Assembly: GCA_965372355.1 (NCBI GenBank)
Contig: CBDVBZ010000024.1
Location: 1-32,103, forward strand
Source of the DNA: CBDVBZ01 sp965372355
Lineage (GTDB): Bacteria > Krumholzibacteriota > Krumholzibacteriia > WVZY01
Direction of reading: 5' to 3'
Length of the DNA: 32,103 bases
A program made the translations under genes and the position numbers. Shown here piece by piece: positions 15,461 through 23,188 of the stretch. The notes under the pieces are model-generated. The model was not told where the DNA came from. It saw nothing but the letters and a program-made list of their open reading frames with translations, and searched no databases. Every line of letters starts with the position of its first letter. The stretch's first letter is position 1.

Positions 15461-17280
15461 CACCAGTACCTCTTCTCGAGCGTATCGATCGCTTCAGCAG
15501 CCCGGATTCGGGTCTGCTGCGCCTGGTCCGCCGAACTCGACGCCGCCGAATATTGAGCACCATCACAGGCAGTGAGAACCGAACGCACCTGTGCCACATG
15601 CTCGTCGTGCACGCCTCTTTTCCGAAGGAAGTCGTTGATGTCGTCGATCGTCATTCCCGATGGTGATTTGTCCATTTTGTCCGCCAGATATCCCCGGATG
15701 GCAGAGGAAATCGTCGTAAACGTTTCCTCCGTTCTGCCGTCACGAAGAAGTCCGTCGGCCTGTCGAAGCCTCTTGCGCGCGTCCTGGGCAGCTCGCTGCG
15801 CTCTGTAGAGCGGCGTATCGTTTATCCAGCGCCGCCGGCGCCTCTCGACGACCAGCGACATGACAACGGCCAGTAACGGCACGACGTGAAGCGCCGCAAC
15901 CACACCGCCGCGGTACGCGCTGGTGCCGCCGATCGATATCTCGGACGGGACGGGGCGGACAAAGTGAATGTCTCTCCCGAGAACCTCGATGTCCTCACCC
16001 GATCCCGTGAATACAACCTGACGTCCCCGCTCCGTTGTCGCCGGCTTCACACTCATCTGAACCGGGGCAGACTGGATGGTCTTGTATTCCCTGACGGACG
16101 GGTCGAAGTACGATATCTGAACGGGTGGGATTACTGTTGCCCCCTCGACCTGCGGAATCAAGACGAACTCTATTCGCTTTCGTCCCGATACCACGTACTC
16201 GTTCTTGAACAGCTCGGAGGTCGCGCCGGATTCATACACCTTGAATCCCGACATCTGGGGAATCTCCGGCGCCGCCATCGTCTTGAAATTTCCCCTACCG
16301 GCAATCTCGAGCGTGACGTTCACCGGGTCGCCCACCTCGACGACCTGCTTGTCCGTTCGGAGCGATACGGTCATCTCGCTTCCAACAAGCCCCGAGAAGT
16401 TTGCGGGTTTGCCTCCATGCGGCAGAGAGAGGACGGTTATCGGTATCTCGTGCGTGGTAAGTGTCTTTGGTTTGCCAAATCCAAAGTTGCGCATCCGGCG
16501 GTTGAAGAAATCATCGAGGTTGCGCCTGCCGAAATCGTTGAGCACGACCTCGACCCGCGCGGCGCCGATCTTGTACTCGCCGGGCACCGTGGGGAACAAC
16601 CCGCGCCTGATCTCGTTGACGAGGTATTTTACCTCATCGATCATCTTGTAGTAGTTACGCTGCGGCGGCAGATCCTCGACCCAGAATCCCTCGGAGCTTG
16701 GCGGCGAAAACTCGGGGCTCCTCAGAAGATCGGCGCGGCCATCGGTGTAGAACCCGAGCGTCCAGGTCACCTGCTCGTTGACATAGACGGTGTCTCGATC
16801 GACCCACGCCCGAATAAAGATCGGGGACTCGGCGGCTTCCTCTTGCGGGTCAGCGTCCATGGTCGGAGGTGTCAGCCGTGAGGCCGACTTGACAACCTCC
16901 AGCACAACGGGCTCGGCTGTGTACGTGTTGCCGCCCGTCTCGAAACGGATCGGCTCTATCGAGTAACGCCCCTCCTTGTGGGCCACGACTACGTAGTTGA
17001 ATTGAAGAGACGACGTGGCCCTGCCGTTGACGATACTGAAGCTCTGCGAGGACCCTGCCTGGTAGAACGTGATCTCGTCCAGAGTCGGCAACTGGGGCTG
17101 GGAGGACTTGCGGAACTTGCCCTTCACCGTCACGACGAGCGTGGCCTCGCCCCCTACCGGAATCACCGCCGGCTCGACGGTCACCGAGATCGTGACGTCG
17201 GCGAGCGCGGGTTGGGCAACTAGCCACAGCACCATAACCCCCGCGCATGCAACCAGTGATAGTCTCTTAACGGGTATCAC
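15460..17280 (-). CDS. batD: BatD-like membrane protein
   Basis: This 606-residue protein starts at a GTG (17280) that overlaps the upstream stop as GTGA, a translational-coupling arrangement. A signal peptide (VACAGVMVLWLVAQPALA) is followed by several beta-sandwich repeats (about 28-445) typical of BatD, once called 'oxygen tolerance' proteins. A single transmembrane helix lies at about 460-479 and a helical cytoplasmic tail at 480-606. The tail contains IRGYLADKMDKSPSGMTIDDI, similar in layout to the tail of the protein at 20134-21057. BatD is thought to present a large periplasmic domain to the BatA/BatB VWA proteins. The exact function is unknown in any organism that I can name. The next gene, batE, overlaps its stop. 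Confidence 0.9.
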   Translation of the reverse strand: MIPVKRLSLVACAGVMVLWLVAQPALADVTISVTVEPAVIPVGGEATLVVTVKGKFRKSSQPQLPTLDEITFYQAGSSQSFSIVNGRATSSLQFNYVVVAHKEGRYSIEPIRFETGGNTYTAEPVVLEVVKSASRLTPPTMDADPQEEAAESPIFIRAWVDRDTVYVNEQVTWTLGFYTDGRADLLRSPEFSPPSSEGFWVEDLPPQRNYYKMIDEVKYLVNEIRRGLFPTVPGEYKIGAARVEVVLNDFGRRNLDDFFNRRMRNFGFGKPKTLTTHEIPITVLSLPHGGKPANFSGLVGSEMTVSLRTDKQVVEVGDPVNVTLEIAGRGNFKTMAAPEIPQMSGFKVYESGATSELFKNEYVVSGRKRIEFVLIPQVEGATVIPPVQISYFDPSVREYKTIQSAPVQMSVKPATTERGRQVVFTGSGEDIEVLGRDIHFVRPVPSEISIGGTSAYRGGVVAALHVVPLLAVVMSLVVERRRRRWINDTPLYRAQRAAQDARKRLRQADGLLRDGRTEETFTTISSAIRGYLADKMDKSPSGMTIDDINDFLRKRGVHDEHVAQVRSVLTACDGAQYSAASSSADQAQQTRIRAAEAIDTLEKRYW

Positions 17281-19070
17281 CAGTCCTTGCCTTTCGATGA
17301 ACGTTGCATGGCCGCCTTGCGCTTGGCCTTCTGCAGTTCCTTCTCCTGTTCCTCCAGAAGCCTAAGAATACGCAGCGCGTCTTCCCGGGTCAATCGGATG
17401 CTCTCGACTTTCTGCGGCTTCGCCATGGACGAATCGGGCTCGGCAGGCGGGTTCACCTGCGACGAATCGGGTTGTTGCGAATTCTGCTGCTGGTCTTGCT
17501 GGTCCTCGTTCTCATTCTGCTGCTGTTGTTGCTGATTCGGGTCGCCCTCCCCGTCCTGCGGCTCCCCATCCTGTTGCTGCTGTTGCTGCCGTTGCTCCTG
17601 TTGTTGTTGGTCCCGGAGTTTGAGGGCCAACTCCAGGTTGAACCTGGCGTCTTTGTCATCGGGCAGATACTGCAGCGACAGGACATAGGACTCGATCGCC
17701 TCATCGATCTTGCCCATCTTCAGCAGCGTGTTGCCCCTGTTGTACAGCATCTGGCCGGTCTGGAGGCTGTCATCGGAGAGACTCTCGTGGTATCTGCCCA
17801 ATGCCTCCGGGTAACGCTCGAGCATGTGCAGCGCGTTGCCCTGGTTGTACAGCACTCCTTCCGAACGTTTGATGCGGCGTGTGGTATCGCCGATCGCCTC
17901 ACGGTAGAGTATCAGGGCCTTCTCGTAGTCCCCCGAATCGTAGTACTGATTGCCCGACTCGACACGATCACGATCGATGCCTTTCGCCGACACCGGTAAG
18001 GCGGATGTCAGAACGACAAAAAGCGCTACCACACCGGTCACGCCGGTATGGAGGATCTCCCGTTTCATTCTCATCAATCCCCTGCGTGTAATAACCGCCT
18101 CGAAACCAAGAAGGAGAAAGGCGAGCGCCAGAAACAACGGAAAGCGCTCCGTTTTTCTCTCGACGAACTCGCCCTCGATAGTCTTCCGTTCCAGACCGGA
18201 TATCTCCCGATAGAGCACCTTGAGCTCGAGCCCCTGTCTCGTGGCCGGCAGATACTCGGCGCCCGTGATCTGTGCAATCTGTCTCAGCGTCGTCTCGTCG
18301 AGGCGGGTCAGAACCGTTTCGCCCGACCTGTCCTTCTTATACCCTTCCACACCACCGCCCGTTCCCCGCAGTGGGATCAGCTCTCCGGACGGGTCGCCGA
18401 TGCCGATCGTATAGATCCGTATGTCCTCCTCGGCCGCCTTGCGGGCAGTCTTGACGGGGTTTCCATCGTGGCTTTCGCCGTCGGTGACGAGGACGATCAC
18501 GCGATCGCTCTCACCCGACTCCGGAAAAAGCGCCATCGCGGTTTCGATGGCCTTGTCGACTGCCGTCCCCTGTTTGGACACGATATCGACGTCCGCGGTC
18601 TGCACGAACATAAGAGCGGCATCGTAATCGACGGTCAGCGGACAGAGCACAAACGCATCGCCGGCGAACGCCACCATTCCGACGCGATCACCTTTGAGTC
18701 CCCCAATGAAGTCCACGATCTCCTGCTTGGCCCGCTCGAGACGATTCGGTTTCATGTCCTCTGCCAGCATGCTCAGCGATGTATCGAGCGCGATCACCAA
18801 ATCGATTCCCTCCCGCTCGATCTTGACCAGTTGCCGTCCAAACTGCGGCCGGGCGATCGCGAGTATCAAGAGCGCAACTCCAAGTGTTTTCAGCGTGGTC
18901 TTCAGCATGTTCTTTCGCCAGCTTCTGCCCGGCGCCAGCCGATCGCTCATCCCGATCCCCGCGAAACGAGCGAGTTCCGTTTGCCGCTGCTTCGCGCCAT
19001 AGACAAAAAGCATCACGAGAAGCGGCAGTAGAAATAGCGCTTTCAAGTATTGTGGCTGGCCAAATTCCAT
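17277..19070 (-). CDS. BatB-BatC fusion: membrane VWA protein joined to a TPR protein
   Basis: The 597-residue reading starts at ATG 19070, which gives a normal BatB N-terminus. A GTG at 19121 would add 17 residues and has no binding site. Residues 1-330 are BatB-like: helices at 10-25 and 58-73, a VWA domain with MIDAS Asp96-Thr-Ser-Leu-Ser and TDGES (196-200), and a helix at 310-326. From Met333 the sequence looks like a fresh BatC: MRMKREIL, a hydrophobic core 343-358, a signal-peptidase-like ALPVSA-K, then three TPRs (about 370-480). A Gln-rich tract (488-533) and a charged helix (560-586) follow. An intact secretory signal in mid-protein suggests a gene fusion or an undetected split. It lies between batA and batD. 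Confidence 0.88.
   Translation of the reverse strand: MEFGQPQYLKALFLLPLLVMLFVYGAKQRQTELARFAGIGMSDRLAPGRSWRKNMLKTTLKTLGVALLILAIARPQFGRQLVKIEREGIDLVIALDTSLSMLAEDMKPNRLERAKQEIVDFIGGLKGDRVGMVAFAGDAFVLCPLTVDYDAALMFVQTADVDIVSKQGTAVDKAIETAMALFPESGESDRVIVLVTDGESHDGNPVKTARKAAEEDIRIYTIGIGDPSGELIPLRGTGGGVEGYKKDRSGETVLTRLDETTLRQIAQITGAEYLPATRQGLELKVLYREISGLERKTIEGEFVERKTERFPLFLALAFLLLGFEAVITRRGLMRMKREILHTGVTGVVALFVVLTSALPVSAKGIDRDRVESGNQYYDSGDYEKALILYREAIGDTTRRIKRSEGVLYNQGNALHMLERYPEALGRYHESLSDDSLQTGQMLYNRGNTLLKMGKIDEAIESYVLSLQYLPDDKDARFNLELALKLRDQQQQEQRQQQQQQDGEPQDGEGDPNQQQQQQNENEDQQDQQQNSQQPDSSQVNPPAEPDSSMAKPQKVESIRLTREDALRILRLLEEQEKELQKAKRKAAMQRSSKGKDW
17472..17612 (-). repeat. CAG/CAA-rich tract encoding poly-glutamine
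   Basis: Within the BatC part, the minus strand is a run of CAG and CAA codons that codes two Gln blocks with Glu, Asp and Asn interruptions. It is low-complexity and prone to slippage. The mixed codons keep it from being a pure trinucleotide repeat. Confidence 0.85.
18072..18083 (-). promoter_or_regulatory. Possible internal ribosome binding site and start for BatC
   Basis: On the minus strand AGGGG (18083-18079) is followed after 4 nt by ATG (18074-18072), and by a second ATG at 18068. Reading one frame over, TGA codons occur exactly here. This is what a batB stop / batC start junction would look like after a small frame change. Internal translation of a separate BatC is possible. Confidence 0.45.
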
Positions 19071-19137
19071 AACAAAATCACCGGTTATCCGTATGGGGGG
19101 CTCGCTCGCCTTGTGTGGCACTCGCTATTCGGCCGCA

Positions 19138-20127
19138 TCACGGTATTTCCCTCAGCCATAGTTCGCCGAGCAGGAGCTGGACGAGGAGCAACGCGAGCGC
19201 GGGAGCGACAAACAGCGAGAACTTGTCCGTGTAGCTGACAAAAGACTGTGTCTCGACAATTGTCTTCTCGAGTTCATCGATTCTTTCGTAGATCTTCATG
19301 AGTTCTTCTGTATCCGTCGCCCGGAAATACTCGCCTTCGGTCAGCTGTGCGATCTGCTGGAGCGTTTCCTCGTCGAGCTTCATCTCCATCGGCACGAGTC
19401 TGCGACCGAACACCGGATCGTCGACTGGCACGGGGACTGGGCCGCGCGTGCCGACACCAATCGTATACACCTTGATGTCGAGCGACTTCGCCACCTCTGC
19501 CGCCGTTATCGGCGAGATGAGACCCATGTTGTTTCGCCCATCCGTGAGCAGCACGACGATGCGGCTCTTCGCCTCGCTGTCCTTCAGGCGGTTGCACGCC
19601 GTCGCCAGCGCGACTCCAACCGCCGTACCGTCTTCGAGCATGCCAAAATCCACATGGTCCACGAGCTCGGTCAAGATCGCGTGGTCGAGGGTTAACGGAC
19701 ATTGTGTGATCGCCTGTGCCGCGAACACGACGAGCCCGATCCGATCCGCGCTCCGCTTTGCGACAAAGTCTGTGATCACTTGTTTTGCCACATGGAGGCG
19801 GTTGCGCGGTTTGAAGTCCTGCGCCTGCATGCTGCTGCTTGTATCGAGGAGCAGCATGATATCGACGCCCTCGCTTTTGACCGTGCTTTCCGACCGGCCG
19901 GTCTGGGGACGGGCCATCCCGAATACGATCAGGATCAAAACGAGCGTACGCAGTGCCAGCTTCGCATGCCGTTTCCAAGGGGAAGCTTCGAGACCGGCGG
20001 CCTGGATGACATCGAGCGACGAGTACGCGATGCTTCGCTCCCGTTTCCTCTTGCGCAGAGAGAAATAGAACAGCGGTATCAAAAACGAAAGCAGCAGAAA
20101 CGCTTGCGGTATGGCAAATCGAAACAT
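19138..20127 (-). CDS. batA: BatA-like membrane VWA protein
   Basis: This 329-residue protein has two N-terminal membrane helices (about 7-23 and 57-73), a cytoplasmic or periplasmic VWA domain (about 86-285) and a C-terminal helix (about 305-325). The MIDAS is complete: DTSSSM (95-100), a Thr in the EDGTAVGVAL loop and LLTDGRNNMG. It should bind a divalent metal and a protein ligand. Basic residues RKRKRER after helix 1 suggest that face is inside. GAGGAA precedes the ATG at 20127, 6 bp after the upstream stop. BatA and BatB are paralogues, and in the bat operon they are expected to pair. The stop is followed by 67 bp before the batB-batC start, the widest gap in the operon. Confidence 0.93.
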   Translation of the reverse strand: MFRFAIPQAFLLLSFLIPLFYFSLRKRKRERSIAYSSLDVIQAAGLEASPWKRHAKLALRTLVLILIVFGMARPQTGRSESTVKSEGVDIMLLLDTSSSMQAQDFKPRNRLHVAKQVITDFVAKRSADRIGLVVFAAQAITQCPLTLDHAILTELVDHVDFGMLEDGTAVGVALATACNRLKDSEAKSRIVVLLTDGRNNMGLISPITAAEVAKSLDIKVYTIGVGTRGPVPVPVDDPVFGRRLVPMEMKLDEETLQQIAQLTEGEYFRATDTEELMKIYERIDELEKTIVETQSFVSYTDKFSLFVAPALALLLVQLLLGELWLREIP

Positions 20128-20133
20128 GTTTCC

Positions 20134-21057
20134 TCACGCACCCCCCGCCGCTGCCATCGGCCGTGGCGTTGTTTGGACGACGATCTGCCTCGCCGTTTGC
20201 ATCGCCCGCTTGCCCACAAAGGCTTCCGGTTTGTACTTCGCAAACTTGACCAGATCGGCCTCGCGAAGCAGCGATTCGAGGTCGTCCACTCGCACGCGGC
20301 GGCCGTCGAGCTCATAAAGAATCTCGTCCGTTGTGCGGTCCATGGTTTGCACACCGTAACGTCTCTCGAGATACTGACGGACGACGTCGATCACGAGTGT
20401 GTAATACTTCTTGTGTCGCCCATCTTCCAGCAGGTTCATGCTCTCGATTTCGCCTAGTGTCTTGAGGGCGACGTAGTCCGCCGGCAACTCGGGCTTCGGC
20501 GCCTCGACAACGGGTTTTCTCTTGCGCCGACGCAGCCACAGCCAGAGCGCGATCGCGGCCAGAAGCACCAGACCACCGACCAGAAAGTGAATGAGGTAGC
20601 TTGCAGGGGCTTCCCATTGCGGTTTGAGCGGCTGGGGCCCGCTTTCCGCGGTTGTCAACTGCCGAATGGGGATATCGATTTCGTCCGAGAACGCGATCAG
20701 CGTGTCGCCCGCTGGGAGCAAGAAGAGGAACGGCGCCGGTGGGAGTTGTGCGCTTTCCAGACCCATCGGCAGCACCACGAGATCGGCTTGCTTGATTCTG
20801 ACACCTGCATCCGAGCGGTCGCGCCATTGAACGGAGACAAGACGGCAGTTGCCCGTATCGAACTTCTCCGGGGGCAGGAGCGTCAGGGATTCCGGGAAGG
20901 TAGCTGCGTAACTGACATAGAGCCTCTGACCGACGGTCACCGAGTCCGCCGCGGTCCATGTCTCGACCCGGACGGCCCGGGCGACGTCGTCCCCGGTTGC
21001 TGCCGTGACGGTCACGAGGAAAAGACCGAACGCTATGGCAAAAGCTAGACCTCGCAT
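20134..21057 (-). CDS. Bat-operon single-pass membrane protein of unknown function
   Basis: I chose ATG 21057, preceded by GAGGGG at a good spacing. An open frame to 21312 runs through the DUF58 gene and is not credible. The 307-residue product has a signal peptide (MRGLAFAIAFGLFLVTVTAA) and a periplasmic beta domain (about 25-140). A transmembrane helix (156-175, ending LWLWLRRRKRK) leads to a cytoplasmic helical domain (about 190-290). That domain has YYTLVIDVVRQYLERRYGV followed by RTTDEILYEL. This layout resembles the DUF4381-type proteins found between DUF58 and VWA genes in other bat loci, but with an added periplasmic domain. The cytoplasmic part is comparable to the BatD tail. I do not assign a function. 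Confidence 0.82.
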   Translation of the reverse strand: MRGLAFAIAFGLFLVTVTAATGDDVARAVRVETWTAADSVTVGQRLYVSYAATFPESLTLLPPEKFDTGNCRLVSVQWRDRSDAGVRIKQADLVVLPMGLESAQLPPAPFLFLLPAGDTLIAFSDEIDIPIRQLTTAESGPQPLKPQWEAPASYLIHFLVGGLVLLAAIALWLWLRRRKRKPVVEAPKPELPADYVALKTLGEIESMNLLEDGRHKKYYTLVIDVVRQYLERRYGVQTMDRTTDEILYELDGRRVRVDDLESLLREADLVKFAKYKPEAFVGKRAMQTARQIVVQTTPRPMAAAGGA

Positions 21058-21067
21058 CGCTTCCCCT

Positions 21068-21958
21068 CTACATTCGTTTTGCCCGTGCCCGAAAGAACAC
21101 GCTGAGGGGTTTTGTGTAGTCCTCATCCGTGTCGATATTGATGCTATCGACGCCGTGTCGGTCGAACGTCTCTTTGAGCCGTTGATCCGTCTCGCCGAGC
21201 AGCCGGTTGAAGCGCTCCCGGGACTGCTTGCTCCCGAGATCGATGGTCCGTTCCTCACCGGTTTCCTGGTCCCACAACCGCACGAGCCTCCCCCGCCCGA
21301 GATCCTCCTCACGCTCGTCTCTGATCTTGATCGCCACGACGTCGAACCGGCTCGCCGCTGCAGATAGCGGCTTCGTGAAGTCTCCGGATACGAAATCGCT
21401 CAACACAAAGACGATCGCCCGTCTCTTCATCACCCTGAGGAGATAATCGAGTGCGCAGGCAATGTCGGTACCCTTTCCCGTGGGTTTGTAGAAAAGCAGG
21501 TTGCGGATCACGTGGAGGACGTGCCGCCGGCCTTTGTCCGGCGGAATGTACTGCTCCACCTGATCCGAGAAGATGATCGCCCCAACCTTGTCGTTGTTCT
21601 GAATCGCGCTGAAGGCGAGCAGCGCGCAGATCTCGGCCGCGGTGTCGATCTTTGTCCGGTAGCGGGTGCCAAAGCGTCCGGAGGCGCTTACATCGAGCAG
21701 AAAGAGCACCACGAGTTCCCGCTCCTCGACGAACCGCTTGATGTACGGCGTCCCCATCCGGGCGGTGACGTTCCAGTCGATCGACCGCACATCGTCACCC
21801 GGCTGGTACTCGCGTACCTCGTCGAACTCCATCCCCTGACCCTTGAAGACGCTGTGGTACTCGCCGGAGAAGAGGTCGTTCACCATCCGTTTGGTAAATA
21901 TCTCGATTCTCCGGACCTTCTTGAAGATCTCGGTGAGATCGCGTTCTTCGTCCTGCAT
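21068..21958 (-). CDS. DUF58 family protein with VWA-like fold
   Basis: This 296-residue soluble protein is typical of DUF58 proteins encoded directly after moxR. The conserved block GMEFDEVREYQPGDDVRSID (42-61) with WNVTARMGTPYIKRF is the family signature. It is followed by a VWA-like core with a MIDAS-type DVSAS (89-93), and LSDFVSGDF later. Its ATG at 21958 shares a base with the moxR stop (TGATG), so translation is probably coupled. DUF58 proteins are thought to work with MoxR ATPases to assemble or activate VWA-containing complexes, here presumably BatA/BatB. This is family knowledge plus context. The direct activity is unknown. Confidence 0.93.
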   Translation of the reverse strand: MQDEERDLTEIFKKVRRIEIFTKRMVNDLFSGEYHSVFKGQGMEFDEVREYQPGDDVRSIDWNVTARMGTPYIKRFVEERELVVLFLLDVSASGRFGTRYRTKIDTAAEICALLAFSAIQNNDKVGAIIFSDQVEQYIPPDKGRRHVLHVIRNLLFYKPTGKGTDIACALDYLLRVMKRRAIVFVLSDFVSGDFTKPLSAAASRFDVVAIKIRDEREEDLGRGRLVRLWDQETGEERTIDLGSKQSRERFNRLLGETDQRLKETFDRHGVDSINIDTDEDYTKPLSVFFRARAKRM

Positions 21959-22944
21959 CAGGGGACCTCGACGGCGTCGAAGATCTGTCGAATGATCTCT
22001 TCCGAATCGATCTCTTCTGCCTCGGCTTCATAGGTCACGATCACGCGGTGTCGCAGGACATCCGCGCTCACCGCTTTGACATCCTCGGGTGTCACGTAAC
22101 CCCGTCCGCGGAGAAATGCGTGGGCCTTTGAGGTCTGAGTGAGGAATATCGTGGCGCGCGGTGAGCCGCCGTAGGCGATCAGATGCTTGATCGGCAGTTT
22201 GTAGCGCTCCGGATCCCTCGTGGCGAAAACGATATCGAGTATGTATTCCTTGATCTTCTCATCCATGTAGATGCCGCGGATGAGTTCCTGCGCTTTCTTC
22301 AGCTGCTCGGGCTCGATCACCGGACCGATGTCGGGCAGACCCTCGACCGTCACCCGTTCCATGATCATCTTCTCTTCTTCCCGCTGCGGATACGTGATCC
22401 GGACCTTCATCATGAAACGATCCACCTGAGCCTCGGGAAGCGGATAGGTTCCCTCTTGCTCGATCGGGTTCTGGGTCGCCATCACGAGAAATGGAAAACC
22501 AAGCGGGTAGGTCTGATCGCCGATGGTCACCTGCCGTTCCTGCATGCACTCGAGCAGCGCGCTCTGCACCTTGGCGGGCGCACGGTTGATCTCGTCGGCC
22601 AGGATGAGATTCGAAAAGATCGGCCCCCGCTTTGCGGTAAAGCTATGATCGCGGGGATCGTAGACTTGTGTCCCGATAATGTCCGCGGGCAACAGGTCCG
22701 GTGTGAATTGAATCCGTTGGAACGACGTTTTGATCGCCTTGGCCAGAGTGCTCACCGACAGCGTCTTCGCGAGTCCCGGGACGCCCTCGATCAGAACGTG
22801 CCCATCACACAAGAGACCAATCAGCAACCGATCGATCAGATACCGCTGCCCAACGATGACACGCTGGATCGCCTTCTGCAGATCGGAGACAAACCGGCTC
22901 TCGCGCTCGACCTGCTCGTTGATGGCTTGAACCTCGTAGTCCAT
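21958..22944 (-). CDS. moxR: MoxR-family AAA+ ATPase
   Basis: This 328-residue cytoplasmic ATPase is the first gene of the bat operon. The Walker A is EGVPGLAKT (53-61) and the Walker B is LILADEINR (113-121). The Q-rich ALLECMQERQVT segment, VMATQNPIEQEGTYPLPEAQ with its sensor-1 Asn, and the C-terminal lid with SPRATIFL (sensor 2 Arg) are all typical of MoxR. GGAGGTTACGG lies directly before the ATG. MoxR proteins act as chaperone-like ATPases for VWA-domain partners, and the gene order moxR-DUF58-VWA supports that here. Its promoter must lie in the 244 bp upstream, shared with a divergent gene. I found no strong minus-strand -35/-10 pair there. Confidence 0.95.
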   Translation of the reverse strand: MDYEVQAINEQVERESRFVSDLQKAIQRVIVGQRYLIDRLLIGLLCDGHVLIEGVPGLAKTLSVSTLAKAIKTSFQRIQFTPDLLPADIIGTQVYDPRDHSFTAKRGPIFSNLILADEINRAPAKVQSALLECMQERQVTIGDQTYPLGFPFLVMATQNPIEQEGTYPLPEAQVDRFMMKVRITYPQREEEKMIMERVTVEGLPDIGPVIEPEQLKKAQELIRGIYMDEKIKEYILDIVFATRDPERYKLPIKHLIAYGGSPRATIFLTQTSKAHAFLRGRGYVTPEDVKAVSADVLRHRVIVTYEAEAEEIDSEEIIRQIFDAVEVP

Positions 22945-23045
22945 CCGTAACCTCCGTGGATCGTTTTTCTCCGATATTACCTATCTTAAACAAGGGTGCA
23001 TTCTGGATAGTTCCGCGTGACGGTGATCGTCAAGAGCCTCCCCGG

Positions 23046-23074
23046 TTGCCAATTCACTCCCAATCCTCTAGAAT
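23046..23074 (+). promoter_or_regulatory. Sigma70-type promoter for the 23189-26918 gene set
   Basis: TTGCCA (23046-23051) and TAGAAT (23069-23074) are separated by exactly 17 bp. Transcription would start near 23081, about 108 nt before the proposed ATG at 23189. The region 22945-23188 otherwise shows nothing I can name. Confidence 0.55.
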
Positions 23075-23188
23075 CCGGAACACCGGGTCGGGCCTGCCGA
23101 CCCCGTTTGTTTGACCGGGATCTCGTCACCTCGGTTGGTATCACAGGAAGGGCCATACGGCGGAGGGTGTAACCCACCATTTGAGTTA

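Noticed and set aside
17472..17612. CRISPR-like or structural DNA repeat
   Set aside because: The repetition is codon-based CAG/CAA in frame with BatC, with no spacer pattern.
18048..19031. Plus-strand open frame of 327 codons opposite batB
   Set aside because: Antisense to a protein with a complete VWA MIDAS. This is the common shadow of GC-rich coding sequence.
21058..21312. Upstream extension of the 307-residue Bat protein into the DUF58 gene
   Set aside because: It is the shadow frame of DUF58. The ATG at 21057 has a good binding site and opens a signal peptide.
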